Shown one piece after another: positions 1 to 8,589 of a DNA stretch of 64,000 nucleotides. The position numbers and the translations under genes are program-made. Position 1 is the first letter of the stretch. Each line of letters opens with the position of its first letter. The notes below the pieces were generated by a model. That model was not told where the DNA came from, made no database searches, and worked only from the letters and a program-made list of their open reading frames with translations. The DNA lies in NCBI RefSeq assembly GCF_002980555.1, contig NZ_PVBT01000003.1, positions 558,001-622,000 on the forward strand, given 5' to 3'. This DNA comes from Phyllobacterium myrsinacearum. Its GTDB lineage: Bacteria > Pseudomonadota > Alphaproteobacteria > Rhizobiales > Rhizobiaceae.

Positions 1-93
1 GAATCGGTGTGCTTACTTTCTAGCTAGCCCGTTGAGCAGGCCGGGGCAAGAATTACATTGATTTCTTATGAGGCCCATTGAGTACAAAATATG

Positions 94-855
94 TCAAAGT
101 GATAACTCTTGCGAGCCGAGATATTTTCGCAACAGGGAAGGGCCTTTGGCCGCGAGCAATTCTCCGGCGGGACCCGATGCTGCCACGTGGCCATTTTCCA
201 GAAAGAACAGTGTCGATGGTATACGCAAAGCATCGTCCGGATGATGGGTGACCATCACAATGGTCATCCCAGTATCTTTTTGCAGTTGTCCGACCAGATC
301 AAGCATTTCATGGCGCAATGCTGGGCCGAGAGAAGCAAAGGCTTCGTCGAGCAACAGTACAGGCCGGTTGCGCACCAGCGCCCGGGCAATGGCCACGCGC
401 TGGCGTTCCCCGCCCGACAGTGCCGCCGGTTTGCGCGGCTCCTTGCCCGCGAGCCCGACCTTGGCGATGGCGTCGTGGACCGCCTGCCGATCCGCCGCGT
501 CGAGGCGCAGACCCGGCCGGCGGCCAAGACCGACATTGGCGGCAACGTCGAGATGGGCAAAAAGATTGTTGTCCTGAAACACCATGGAAACCGGGCGCCG
601 GGACGGTTCGGCATGCGTGACATCGGCACCGCCGATCAGCACGCGGCCGGAGAGGGGCGTCTCGAAACCGGCAATGAGGTTGAGAACCGTGGATTTACCC
701 GCACCGCTCGGCCCGATGATGGCGGCGATCGACGACGCTTCGATGGCAAGGTCGAAACGCATGGCCATATCGCCATAATCGAAACGAACGGCATCCAGCC
801 GGATCGCGGCGCCGCCGGTTGTGGTCTTTTCCGTTTGCTCAACCATCTCTTGCAT
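94..855 (-). CDS. thiQ: Thiamine ABC transporter ATP-binding protein ThiQ
   Basis: Cytoplasmic ATPase that powers thiamine/TPP import through ThiP with the periplasmic receptor ThiB. With the ATG at 855 it has about 253 residues: Walker A GPSGAGKS near residue 48, signature LSGGERQR near 146 and Walker B VLLLDE near 166. The reading frame stays open to 897, but an AGGAC sequence just before 855 favours this start; an ATG at 846 is also possible. It overlaps the end of thiP by 17 bases and is the last gene of thiBPQ. The identification rests on gene order and on the TPP riboswitch upstream of thiB. The D-loop region reads ASLGP rather than the commoner SALDP, which is a mild deviation. Confidence 0.93.
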   Translation of the reverse strand: MQEMVEQTEKTTTGGAAIRLDAVRFDYGDMAMRFDLAIEASSIAAIIGPSGAGKSTVLNLIAGFETPLSGRVLIGGADVTHAEPSRRPVSMVFQDNNLFAHLDVAANVGLGRRPGLRLDAADRQAVHDAIAKVGLAGKEPRKPAALSGGERQRVAIARALVRNRPVLLLDEAFASLGPALRHEMLDLVGQLQKDTGMTIVMVTHHPDDALRIPSTLFFLENGHVAASGPAGELLAAKGPSLLRKYLGSQELSL

Positions 856-2473
856 TGTCCTGTCGGGCGAGGCTGGCCGCACCGCGGTCGGCTGCAACCA
901 TCAAGAGCAGGCACAGGGCACCCAGGATCAGGGCCAGTCCTGCCGCATCCTGTGTGCGATAACTTCCCATGCGCTGCAAGAGCAGGAACGGCAGGGTCTG
1001 GATGGAATCACTGCCGAACAGCGCGATGGTGCCAAGATCGCCGAGCGACAGGGCCATGGCAAAGGCGAAGGCGACACCGATGGGCAGGCGCAAGGCCGGC
1101 CAGTCGATCAGGCGCAGCCGGTCCCAGCCGGTGATGCCGAGCTGGAGGCAAAGCCGGTTGTGGCGGCTTGCCGCCGTATCCCAGGCCGGGCGCAGGATGC
1201 GGAAGGCAAAGGGCACGGCCATGGCGGCATTGACGCCGATGACCATGACGGGCGCAAGGCTGAACGGATCGAGCGCATGGCGCGAGAGGATGAACCAGCC
1301 GGCGCCGATGACAATGGGCGGCACCACCATGATCAGGCTTGCCCCCAGATCCAGTGACCGTTCGAACAGGCGAGGCGCAACCGTTCGCCGCCGGCTTTGC
1401 TGATATTCCCGGGCCATCACCAGCGACAGCGATATGGCGAGGGAGAGCAGGGCCGCGGCCGCGCCAAGCACGATGCTTGTCGCAATGGCGCGCCAGACCG
1501 TGGCTTCGCTCAAGAGACGCGCCAGGTCGGCGCCAAGCCCGGCGACAACGGTTCCGCCCATGGGCAGGCCGACGAAGAGCAGTCCGAGCAGAATGATGGC
1601 TGTGTTGGCGCATTGCGCTGCACGGCTTGGCTGCTCGAAGCGCCGCGTGGCCGTCTGGAGACTGAAGCCTTCCTCCGCCGGTTTGCCTGTCAGGCCGAGC
1701 AGCAGCAGGACGGCGATGGTCAGGCCCAGCTGCAGCAGGGTGAGCGAGACGGCGCGGGCAATATCGAAGTCGAAATGCAGGGACTGGTAGATCGCCACTT
1801 CCAGCGTGGTGGCGCGGGGGCCGCCGCCCAGGGTCAGCACGATCGTGAACGAGGTGATGCAGAGCATGAAGATCAGCCCGGCAATACCGGACAGATTGCG
1901 GCGGATGACCGGCCATTCGATCAGGCGAAAGCGGGCCCAGCCGCCCATGCCGAGCTGCGCCGAGAGCTTCCAGTAATCCGGCGGAATGGAATCAAGGCTT
2001 GCCAGCACGAGCCGTGTTGCCAGCGGCAGGTTGAAAAAGACGTGGGCGAGAAGGATGCCGGGAAGCCCGTAAATATTGGGTGGGGTGTCCAGGCCGAGGC
2101 TGCTGAAAGCAAAGGCCAGCAGGCCGTTGCGGCCATAGATGCTGGTGATGCCGAGCACCGCGACAAGCGCGGGCAAGGCCAGGGGCAGGGCAAACAGGCG
2201 CAGAATCAGCGCGCGGCCGGGAAAGGCGGGATGTTCATGCAGGGCACGCGCGAGCGGAATGGCAAAGGCAACCGCAAGCAGCATGGACAGGAGCGCCTGC
2301 AGCAGCGTGAACCGGGCCACGCGCCACAGATAGCTGTCGAATGCGGCAAAACCGTCCACGCCGCCGCGCAGCGCTTCGGATGCGAGACTGAGCAGTGCGC
2401 CACCCGCGAGTGCGGCCAGAAAGGCGAGGGCAAGCGCCCCCGCCCATGGTCTGAAACTGCCGGTGGCAATCAC
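839..2473 (-). CDS. thiP: Thiamine ABC transporter permease ThiP
   Basis: Inner-membrane permease for thiamine/TPP, 544 residues and highly hydrophobic, with about twelve membrane segments. It is a fused double permease. Two copies of the cytoplasmic EAA-type loop that contacts the ATPase are visible, one around [19 protein letters not shown] in the N-terminal half and one around [19 protein letters not shown] in the C-terminal half. This tandem architecture is characteristic of ThiP-like iron/thiamine permeases. The start is GTG at 2473, four bases after the thiB stop, so translation is probably coupled. An iron (FbpB-type) permease would look similar, but the riboswitch upstream argues for thiamine. 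Confidence 0.93.
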   Translation of the reverse strand: MIATGSFRPWAGALALAFLAALAGGALLSLASEALRGGVDGFAAFDSYLWRVARFTLLQALLSMLLAVAFAIPLARALHEHPAFPGRALILRLFALPLALPALVAVLGITSIYGRNGLLAFAFSSLGLDTPPNIYGLPGILLAHVFFNLPLATRLVLASLDSIPPDYWKLSAQLGMGGWARFRLIEWPVIRRNLSGIAGLIFMLCITSFTIVLTLGGGPRATTLEVAIYQSLHFDFDIARAVSLTLLQLGLTIAVLLLLGLTGKPAEEGFSLQTATRRFEQPSRAAQCANTAIILLGLLFVGLPMGGTVVAGLGADLARLLSEATVWRAIATSIVLGAAAALLSLAISLSLVMAREYQQSRRRTVAPRLFERSLDLGASLIMVVPPIVIGAGWFILSRHALDPFSLAPVMVIGVNAAMAVPFAFRILRPAWDTAASRHNRLCLQLGITGWDRLRLIDWPALRLPIGVAFAFAMALSLGDLGTIALFGSDSIQTLPFLLLQRMGSYRTQDAAGLALILGALCLLLMVAADRGAASLARQDNARDG

Positions 2474-2477
2474 AATG

Positions 2478-3497
2478 CTACAGGCTCATGGCCGCGAGCC
2501 ATTCATCGATCCAGGCTTTACGGTTCTTGGCGACTTCCTCGGACGGGAAGGCCAAGGTCTTGACGGGTTGAACCAGGGTTTCGAAGGCCGGGTTCAGCGC
2601 GTCGGTGGTCTTGGCGGCCGGATACATCCAGTTGTTTTCAGGAATGGCATCCTGGAACGCCGGGCTGGTCATGAAGGTGAGAAACTGCGCCGATAGCGGA
2701 TTTTTGGCCCCGTTGACGGTCTGGGCGGCGACTTCGACCTGCAGGTAGTGGCCTTCGCCGAACGAAATGGCCTTGTAGCGGTCCACACGCTCGGCGATCA
2801 GGTGATAGGCCGGGGATGTGGTGTAGGACAGCACCAGCGGTGCCTCGCCCTTGGTGAAGAGGCCGTAGGCTTCCGACCAGCCGGGCGTGACGGTCAGCAC
2901 CCGGTCCTTCAGTTTTGCCCAGGCCTCTCCCGCCTTGTCGCCATAGACCGACTTGACCCAGAGCAGCAGGCCAAGGCCGGGCGTCGAGGTGCGGGGATCT
3001 TCGATGACGATCTTCTGCTTCGGGTCGCCTTCGACCAGTTCCTTCAGGCTTTCCGGCGGGGTCTTCAGCGTCTCGGAATCATAGATGACGGCGAAATAGC
3101 CATAGTCATAGGGAACAAAAATATCATCGGTGTAGCCGCCGGGGATGTTCACGGCTGAGGTGTCGATGCCATGCGGAGCAAACAGGCCGGTTTGCCGGGC
3201 CTCGTAGGTCAGATTGGTGTCGAGGCCGAGCACCACATCCGCCTTGGTTGACTCGCCTTCCAGCTTGATCCGGTTGAGCAGGGCGACACCATCGGCAACC
3301 GCCACGAATTCGACCGTGCAGGCGCATTGCTTTTCGAAGGCTTGCTTGACCTTCGGGCCCGGACCCCATTCGGCGGTGAAACTGTCATAGGTATAGATGG
3401 TCAGCTTGCCTTCGGCCTGTGCCGTGCCAAGGGGAATAAGGGCGAACAGAGCGGTCACGACGGCCGCTGTCTTTACAATAGTCTCGAATGGCCGCAT
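2478..3497 (-). CDS. thiB: Thiamine ABC transporter periplasmic substrate-binding protein ThiB
   Basis: Periplasmic receptor for thiamine and its phosphates, 339 residues, with an N-terminal signal peptide (basic start, hydrophobic stretch about residues 10-26, cleavage near AQA-EG). The mature part begins [10 protein letters not shown], followed by a class II periplasmic-binding fold typical of the ThiB/FbpA group, and the length matches the family. The ATG at 3497 has a strong AGGAGG ribosome-binding site 6-8 bases upstream. It is the first gene of thiBPQ and lies just downstream of a TPP riboswitch, so it should be switched off when TPP is plentiful. Confidence 0.94.
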   Translation of the reverse strand: MRPFETIVKTAAVVTALFALIPLGTAQAEGKLTIYTYDSFTAEWGPGPKVKQAFEKQCACTVEFVAVADGVALLNRIKLEGESTKADVVLGLDTNLTYEARQTGLFAPHGIDTSAVNIPGGYTDDIFVPYDYGYFAVIYDSETLKTPPESLKELVEGDPKQKIVIEDPRTSTPGLGLLLWVKSVYGDKAGEAWAKLKDRVLTVTPGWSEAYGLFTKGEAPLVLSYTTSPAYHLIAERVDRYKAISFGEGHYLQVEVAAQTVNGAKNPLSAQFLTFMTSPAFQDAIPENNWMYPAAKTTDALNPAFETLVQPVKTLAFPSEEVAKNRKAWIDEWLAAMSL

Positions 3498-3554
3498 CGG
3501 CGCCTCCTATCAGCAGTGTTCAAAAGGATTGGTGCGCCGGCAAATCTGCCGCGT

Positions 3555-3652
3555 CTAATCCCTCCGCCGGTACAAACCGGATCAGGTTCCGCGGGTTGGC
3601 AGGGTTTCCCCTTGCGCCTCTCAGCCGGTCGATCGGACCGGCACCCCGTTAG
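3555..3652 (-). promoter_or_regulatory. TPP riboswitch (THI element) upstream of thiBPQ
   Basis: Read on the minus strand, the segment shows the conserved THI-box blocks in order: GGGGTGC, GGCTGAGAGG, AACCCTG, GAACCTGATCCGG and TACCGGCGGAGGGA. These build the pyrimidine- and pyrophosphate-sensor helices of the TPP aptamer. The thiB start codon lies about 60 bases downstream. The thiB ribosome-binding site is close to the element, and no strong U-tract terminator follows, so control is more likely translational than by attenuation (inference). Confidence 0.95.
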
Positions 3653-3815
3653 AGCATGACAAGGATAGAGCTTCGGCCAGAGCCGTGCAAGCGGTCGATG
3701 CTTATGAAATCTTTATGTTTTGCCGGTTCTGCCAAATCGAAAGCTGATGCTGGCGCGCCTATTGTCCCCAGCGAAAACATCCCGTGCGGCTGTTTTCCGA
3801 TGGAAAGGGTCAATC

Positions 3816-4013
3816 ATGTTTCGTGGTCACGGTTTTTATCATTCCCATGTCAGGGTGCAGCACAATCCCGGCGTGCAGAGTGCGCCCCGCAAGGCGATCC
3901 TCCTGCGCCGGCGCCGGCAGAAATTCATCCCGGAGCTTTATCCGAGCCTGTTTCTGGCCATTGGTGTGGCGATTGCCGGCATGGCCGCGATTGCGCTCGG
4001 GCGCTTCGTTTAA
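3816..4013 (+). CDS. Small basic single-span membrane protein, unknown function
   Basis: A 65-residue reading frame starts at an ATG preceded by GGAAAGGG about 7 bases upstream. The N-terminal two thirds are basic, with an RRRRQK cluster. The C-terminal third is one hydrophobic segment (LFLAIGVAIAGMAAIALG) ending in RFV, which suggests a tail-anchored inner-membrane topology. It lies between the riboswitch and the thiamine diphosphokinase gene and points the same way as the latter. I do not recognise the family. Support is the good ribosome-binding site and the plausible membrane anchor only. Confidence 0.5.
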   Translation: MFRGHGFYHSHVRVQHNPGVQSAPRKAILLRRRRQKFIPELYPSLFLAIGVAIAGMAAIALGRFV

Positions 4014-4067
4014 CCGCGAATCACGGATGCCCTGTGCGGCCGGCTTTTGCCATGCTATGGCCGGTGC

Positions 4068-4694
4068 ATGAGCAAATTCGTTCTTCTTCTTGGCGGAACC
4101 GTTCACGTCACCGACCGTCTGCGCCATCTCATTGCCGGAGCACGCGTTCTGGCTGCCGATGGCGGCATCGCCCATGCACAGGCACTGGGCCTCGAACCGG
4201 AATTGTGGCTGGGCGATTTCGATTCGACATCGCCCGCGCTGGCCGAACGCTATGCGCATGTGCCGCGTTCGGTGTTTCCGGCAGCCAAGGACATGACCGA
4301 TGGCGAACTGGCGCTCAATGAGGCCTACCGGCTGGGTGCCACCGAGGTGATTCTGTGCGGCGCCTTTGGCGGTGAACGCACCGACCACACTTTGCTGCAC
4401 CTGACCATGGCCACCCGCCATGCGGCGGAAGGCCGGAAGATCATACTCTCCAGCGGAAGCGAGGAGGCGCATCCCCTGGTTGCAGGCGATTATGCGTTCG
4501 ATTTTGCCGACGGTACAGTATTCAGCATTGTGGCCTTTACGTCCCTGCGCGGATTATTTATCCATGGTGCGCGATGGCCGCTGGAAAATATGGAACTTTC
4601 TTTCGGTTCATCGCTTACAGTGTCGAATGCCGTGTGTGGAAATCTCCACGTATCGCTTCGTTCAGGCAATGCCGTCCTGATTGCTGCACCGTAA
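4068..4694 (+). CDS. thiN: Thiamine diphosphokinase
   Basis: Transfers pyrophosphate from ATP to thiamine to make TPP in the cytoplasm, so salvaged thiamine can be used directly. The 208-residue protein has the family hallmarks: ADGG at residues 30-33, GDFDS at 49-53, KDMTD at 74-78 and GGERTDHTL from about 101. The C-terminal third fits the thiamine-binding beta domain. The ATG at 4068 (MSKF) is chosen over an upstream in-frame ATG because the glycine-rich N-terminal strand begins immediately after it. It is near the thiamine importer but on the opposite strand, and I see no THI element of its own. Confidence 0.9.
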   Translation: MSKFVLLLGGTVHVTDRLRHLIAGARVLAADGGIAHAQALGLEPELWLGDFDSTSPALAERYAHVPRSVFPAAKDMTDGELALNEAYRLGATEVILCGAFGGERTDHTLLHLTMATRHAAEGRKIILSSGSEEAHPLVAGDYAFDFADGTVFSIVAFTSLRGLFIHGARWPLENMELSFGSSLTVSNAVCGNLHVSLRSGNAVLIAAP

Positions 4695-4797
4695 AATTGC
4701 GAAACGCTTGTAAAACAACGCGGAAAGTGCAATTCTTGCGGCACAGCATTGGGGACGCAAGCTGGTTAGTTTAGTTTTGAAACGGGAGAGGTCTTCC

Positions 4798-5094
4798 ATG
4801 TTGAAAAGTTTGTCGACAGTCGCAGTTGCCGCGCTTCTGGCATTTTCGGTAGCCGGTTGCACAACAAGTGAACAGCGTACAGCGGGTTATGGCGTTGGCG
4901 GTGCAGCACTTGGTGCTTTGGCTGGTGGTGCAATCGGTGGTGGCCGTGGCGCACTGGCCGGCGCTGCCATTGGTGGTGTTGGTGGTGTCGCTGTTGGCGC
5001 TGCAACGGCCAATAATGACGGCGGCGGCCGCCGTTACTGCACATACGAAAACCGTTACGGCGAACGCTATCGCGCGCCTTGCCGCGGTTACTAA
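4798..5094 (+). CDS. Glycine-zipper lipoprotein, copy 1
   Basis: A 98-residue secreted lipoprotein. The signal peptide ends in the lipobox VAGC, so the mature protein starts at the acylated cysteine near residue 21. A central run of alternating Gly/Ala (GVGGAALGALAGGAIGG and similar) is a glycine-zipper membrane-association region. The C-terminus carries two cysteines in a YCTYENRYGERYRAPCRGY-like tail. A GGGAGAGG ribosome-binding site precedes the ATG. The next gene is a clear paralogue with the same lipobox, CETSEQ/CTTSEQ start and C-x(n)-APC tail. Proteins of this type are usually outer-membrane lipoproteins, but the function is unknown. Confidence 0.85.
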   Translation: MLKSLSTVAVAALLAFSVAGCTTSEQRTAGYGVGGAALGALAGGAIGGGRGALAGAAIGGVGGVAVGAATANNDGGGRRYCTYENRYGERYRAPCRGY

Positions 5095-5118
5095 TCGTTC
5101 CCCATCAGGGAAAGCGGA

Positions 5119-5148
5119 ACAGGCCGGGAAACCGGCCTGTTTTTGTTT
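5119..5148 (+). terminator. Rho-independent terminator after lipoprotein copy 1
   Basis: A perfect 9-bp stem ACAGGCCGG/CCGGCCTGT with a GAAA loop is followed by TTTTGTTT. It lies 25 bases after the stop codon of the first glycine-zipper gene and separates it from the second. Confidence 0.92.
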
Positions 5149-5230
5149 GCCGGGTTCATGGGCTGATCTTTGTTCTGCCGCATTAAGCCCGCACGATATG
5201 GCCGCTATATTCATGTTGAGAGGATTTACG

Positions 5231-5602
5231 ATGAGTTTTCGTTTGACCGCCATTGCGGTTTCCGCGCTCCTGGCCATGTCACTGGCCGGCTGCGAAACGA
5301 GCGAACAGAACCAGCGGGCCGGGACGGGCGCGTTGATCGGCGGCGGTGTCGGCGCACTCGCCGGACAGGCACTCGGACACAACACCAAGAGCACCGTGAT
5401 CGGTGCGGCCGGCGGCGCGCTTCTCGGTGCGGCAGTCGGTACGGCAACGACGCCAAGCGGCAGCGGCAATGGCAATCAGAACCTGTGCCGGTACCAGCGG
5501 CCCGATGGCAGCATCTACAATGCCCCTTGCGAAGGCAATGGCGGCCGTGGTGCCCCCTATGGCGGCTATAACAACAACGGATACAACAACGGCGGCTACT
5601 GA
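5231..5602 (+). CDS. Glycine-zipper lipoprotein, copy 2
   Basis: A 123-residue predicted outer-membrane lipoprotein with lipobox LAGC near residue 20, a glycine-zipper stretch (GALIGGGVGALAGQALG, then GAAGGALLGAAVG) and a C-terminal segment with CRYQRPDGSIYNAPC. The tail is asparagine/glycine/tyrosine-rich (YNNNGYNNGGY). The ATG at 5231 has GAGAGGA spaced about 7 bases upstream; an ATG at 5213 is possible. It is paralogous to the preceding gene, and both end with near-identical terminators, so this looks like a tandem duplication that included the regulatory tail. Function is unknown. Confidence 0.86.
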   Translation: MSFRLTAIAVSALLAMSLAGCETSEQNQRAGTGALIGGGVGALAGQALGHNTKSTVIGAAGGALLGAAVGTATTPSGSGNGNQNLCRYQRPDGSIYNAPCEGNGGRGAPYGGYNNNGYNNGGY

Positions 5603-5627
5603 GCGGCGCGCTGCTGAACGGATGCAG

Positions 5628-5657
5628 ACAGGCCGGTTTTCCGGCCTGTTCTGTTTT
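5628..5657 (+). terminator. Rho-independent terminator after lipoprotein copy 2
   Basis: Stem ACAGGCCGG/CCGGCCTGT with a TTTT loop followed by TCTGTTTT. The stem is identical to the one after copy 1. Confidence 0.9.
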
Positions 5658-5758
5658 ATGCGATAAAGATATTTGACAGCGGCACCAATCTCGCCGACAA
5701 GCGCCCGTCGGCACTGATGTCCGGCGATTGCGCTCCTTTTCCAGAACTGAAAAACGCC

Positions 5759-7576
5759 ATGGCTCCACCCCTTCTTCGTCTTGACCGGATTGCACTGACG
5801 TTTGGCGGTACGCCGCTCCTCAGCGATGCGGCGATTTCCGTCAGCGAGGGCGATCGCATTGCCCTTGTCGGCCGCAATGGCTCCGGCAAGTCGACACTGC
5901 TCAAGATCGCGGCGGGCTTCATCACCCCGACCGACGGCGAAGTGTTCCGCCATCCCGGCGTCACCGTCCGCTATCTCGCCCAGGCACCCGACATGGAAGG
6001 ATTTGCCAATGTCCGCGACTATGTCGAGGCGGGCCTTGGACCGGCAGACGATCTTTACCGCGTCAGCTACATTCTTGAGCATCTCGGCCTGACCGGCGAG
6101 GAAAAGCCGGATAATCTGTCGGGCGGCGAGGCGCGGCGTGCGGCGCTGGCCAAGGTTCTCGCCCCCCAGCCCGACATTCTGCTTCTCGACGAGCCGACCA
6201 ACCACCTCGACCTGACGACCATTGAATGGCTGGAAGGCGAGTTGCGGCAGATCCGCTCCAGCATCGTCGTTATCTCGCATGACAGGCGGTTTCTGGAAAA
6301 TATCAGCCGGTCGACGGTCTGGCTTGACCGCGGCGTTACGAAACGGCTCGACCAGGGCTTTGGCGCCTTCGAGGAATGGCGCGACAAGGTGCTGGAGGAA
6401 GAAGAGCGCGATCTGCACAAGCTCGGCCGCCAGATCGTGCGCGAGGAGCATTGGTTACGTTACGGCGTTACGGCACGGCGCAAGCGCAACATGCGGCGTC
6501 TCGGCGAACTCCAGAGCATGCGCGGGGAATTCCGCAATCATCGCCGCGCGCAGGGAACCGCCGTCTTGAAGGCCAGCGACGCCAGGGAATCCGGCAAGCT
6601 GGTCATCGAGGCAGAACACCTGGTCAAGGCCTATGGCGAACGCGTGCTGGTCAAGGATTTCTCCACACGCATCCAGCGCGGCAACTGCGTCGGCTTTGTC
6701 GGTCCGAATGGTGTCGGCAAGACCACGCTTCTCTCCATGCTGACCGGCCTGCTCGCGCCGGACAGCGGTTTCGTGCGTCTTGGCACCAATCTTGAAATTG
6801 CCGTGCTGGACCAGAAGCGCGACAGTCTCAACCTCGACCAGACACTATCGGACTACCTGACCGACGGGCGCGGCGAGAATGTCATCGTCAATGGCGAACA
6901 GCGCCATGTGGCGTCGTACATGAAGGACTTCCTGTTCCAGCCCGAGCAGTTGCGCACGCCGATCCGCGAATTGTCGGGCGGTGAGCGGGCGCGGCTGATG
7001 CTGGCGCGCGTCCTCGCGCGCCCGGCCAATCTGCTGGTGCTCGACGAGCCGACCAACGATCTCGACATGGAAACGCTCGACCTCCTGCAGGAACTGGTGT
7101 CCGGTTTTGCCGGAACCGTTCTCCTGGTCAGCCACGACCGCGATTTCCTCGACCGTACCGTAACGTCGGTGATTGCGCCGGAAGGCGACGGGCGCTGGCT
7201 CGAATATGCCGGCGGCTATACGGACATGCTGGCGCAGCGCAGGGAAGCGCTGGCGACACGCAAGGAGCTGAAGACGGCCAAATCAGCAGCGCCCGCCGAA
7301 GCCGGCGGGGAAAAACCGGCGGTGCAGCGCGAGGAAAAGCGCAAACTGTCCTACAAGCAGAAATTCGCGCTGGAAAACCTGCCGGGCAAGATGGAGGCGC
7401 TGCATGCGGACATCCACAAGCTCGAAGCCAAACTCGCCGATCCCGAGCTTTTTGCCAAAAACCCGCAGGTGTTCAACAAGACCGTCGAGGAGATCGGCAA
7501 GAAGCGGCACGATCTCGAGCGCTTCGAGGAAGAGTGGCTGGAGCTGGAAATGCTGCGCGAGGAAATCGAGGGCTAG
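5759..7576 (+). CDS. uup: ABC-F family ATPase, Uup type
   Basis: Cytoplasmic, non-transporting ABC-F protein with two ATPase domains, 605 residues from the ATG at 5759. Domain 1 has Walker A GRNGSGKST near residue 38, signature LSGGEARR near 120 and DEPTNHLDL after Walker B. Domain 2 has GPNGVGKTT near 315, LSGGERAR near 405 and DEPTNDLDM. The linker between them is basic and helical. The C-terminal 70 residues form a charged coiled coil, diagnostic of Uup rather than EttA. Uup acts on ribosomes and affects transposon excision and replication-fork events in E. coli. The reading frame is open upstream to 5717, but homology begins at MAPPLLRL. Confidence 0.93.
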   Translation: MAPPLLRLDRIALTFGGTPLLSDAAISVSEGDRIALVGRNGSGKSTLLKIAAGFITPTDGEVFRHPGVTVRYLAQAPDMEGFANVRDYVEAGLGPADDLYRVSYILEHLGLTGEEKPDNLSGGEARRAALAKVLAPQPDILLLDEPTNHLDLTTIEWLEGELRQIRSSIVVISHDRRFLENISRSTVWLDRGVTKRLDQGFGAFEEWRDKVLEEEERDLHKLGRQIVREEHWLRYGVTARRKRNMRRLGELQSMRGEFRNHRRAQGTAVLKASDARESGKLVIEAEHLVKAYGERVLVKDFSTRIQRGNCVGFVGPNGVGKTTLLSMLTGLLAPDSGFVRLGTNLEIAVLDQKRDSLNLDQTLSDYLTDGRGENVIVNGEQRHVASYMKDFLFQPEQLRTPIRELSGGERARLMLARVLARPANLLVLDEPTNDLDMETLDLLQELVSGFAGTVLLVSHDRDFLDRTVTSVIAPEGDGRWLEYAGGYTDMLAQRREALATRKELKTAKSAAPAEAGGEKPAVQREEKRKLSYKQKFALENLPGKMEALHADIHKLEAKLADPELFAKNPQVFNKTVEEIGKKRHDLERFEEEWLELEMLREEIEG

Positions 7577-7605
7577 GGCCTCGCTTGTCCCGCCGATCCG
7601 GCAGA

Positions 7606-7971
7606 TCAGCTCGCCTTGGGCGCGATCTTGGCCGCGAGGTTTTCGATCCGCGTGGTGACTTCGGACAGAACGCCGGTGATGGCCGTGTCGTTCTTGTCTG
7701 CCCGCTGCAGAGCTTCATCGCGGCTCTTGCGCAGGGCGTCGGCCTCGTTTTCAAGTCCTTTGACCCGCATCTGCAATTCATGCAGCTCGTCCGTGATCAT
7801 GATGCCGGCCATGACAGTCAGGCGCAAATCGCCGATTTCACCGAAGGACGATTTGAGGTGCGTCACGTAACGGTCGAACCGCTCGGCAAGGCCGGTCAGG
7901 TGCTGTTCCTGGCCCTCGTCGCAGGCCATCCGGTAGGCTTTGCCGTCAATCGTAACTGTTACAGTGGCCAT
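7606..7971 (-). CDS. zapA: Cell division protein ZapA
   Basis: A 121-residue FtsZ-ring stabiliser. The N-terminal globular part begins MATVTVTIDGKAYRMAC and includes the typical AERFDRYV and VMAGIMITDEL stretches. The C-terminal half is a long charged coiled coil that drives tetramerisation. ZapA bundles FtsZ filaments in the cytoplasm at midcell. It is followed on the same strand order by a coiled-coil DUF4164 gene (upstream at 7999-8271), an arrangement common in Rhizobiales next to tkt. The two genes are 27 bases apart and probably form an operon. Confidence 0.93.
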   Translation of the reverse strand: MATVTVTIDGKAYRMACDEGQEQHLTGLAERFDRYVTHLKSSFGEIGDLRLTVMAGIMITDELHELQMRVKGLENEADALRKSRDEALQRADKNDTAITGVLSEVTTRIENLAAKIAPKAS

Positions 7972-7998
7972 GGGCGTCTCTTTCAGCTGATAGCGGTA

Positions 7999-8271
7999 TT
8001 ACCGGTCCAGAACGGTGCGAATGGATTCCATCGCCGTTACGAGACGGCGGGAGACTTCCTTGTTGGCGGCTTCCAGGCGTTCCGCACGCCCTTCCGACGC
8101 GTCCAGCTCCTGGGCCAGCCTGCGCCGGTCCATGTTCATGCGCTGGACCTCTTCCTCCGCTTCGGCAAAATCACCCTCCTGCTCAAGACGCAGATCAACC
8201 GCGTCCTCGAGGTGAGCCAAGGCTTTTGCCAATCGTTCCAGAACCTGCTTGAGGGTGGCTTCCGGTGCCAT
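7999..8271 (-). CDS. DUF4164 family coiled-coil protein
   Basis: A 90-residue acidic, heptad-rich protein starting MAPEATLKQV. Almost the whole length after residue 10 is predicted coiled coil (LEDAVDLRL..., EAEEEVQRM...). The frame is open 27 codons further upstream, but the start at 8271 matches the conserved beginning of the family. DUF4164 proteins sit beside zapA in many Rhizobiales, suggesting a divisome-associated role. That role is inference from neighbourhood, and no catalytic residues are visible. Confidence 0.85.
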   Translation of the reverse strand: MAPEATLKQVLERLAKALAHLEDAVDLRLEQEGDFAEAEEEVQRMNMDRRRLAQELDASEGRAERLEAANKEVSRRLVTAMESIRTVLDR

Positions 8272-8589
8272 TTTCGCGTTTCCCCTGTGTGTCGCTCTTT
8301 TACGCGAATCGCAAAAAGAAGAACAGCTTATGCGCCGAAGTCTAGAGGGCACATCAACGTCGCGTCAATCAATCCGCGTTGTCACAGTCCAGTCATGCAC
8401 CGATAATCGAGTATCGGGTGCCCTTGTTCCCGCCCGTGCGACGAAAGAGCCCGCTTTCCGAATGCCTCAATTTGACTTAGGTTTTATTGACTCCCTGATG
8501 ACACCTGCTATGTGTCGCGTGCCTTTTGGATTTTGTCTGAACCGGCGTCCAGAAACGGCATTTCCTATCCTCTTCGAAAGACGGTACAC
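8272..8589. other. Divergent intergenic region between DUF4164/zapA and tkt
   Basis: The 318 bases contain no credible gene. They must hold the divergent promoters for DUF4164-zapA and for tkt. A hairpin with arms GCACCGATA (8397-8405) and TATCGGGTGC (8412-8421), one bulged base, lies midway. A CAATTTGACTTAGG segment around 8466-8480 could be a -35 region for tkt. I could not identify a specific regulator site. Confidence 0.5.

Noticed and set aside
109-1134. Long plus-strand frame opposite thiQ/thiP
   Set aside because: It lies antisense to recognised ABC transporter genes, has no ribosome-binding site and has a composition typical of shadow frames in GC-rich DNA.
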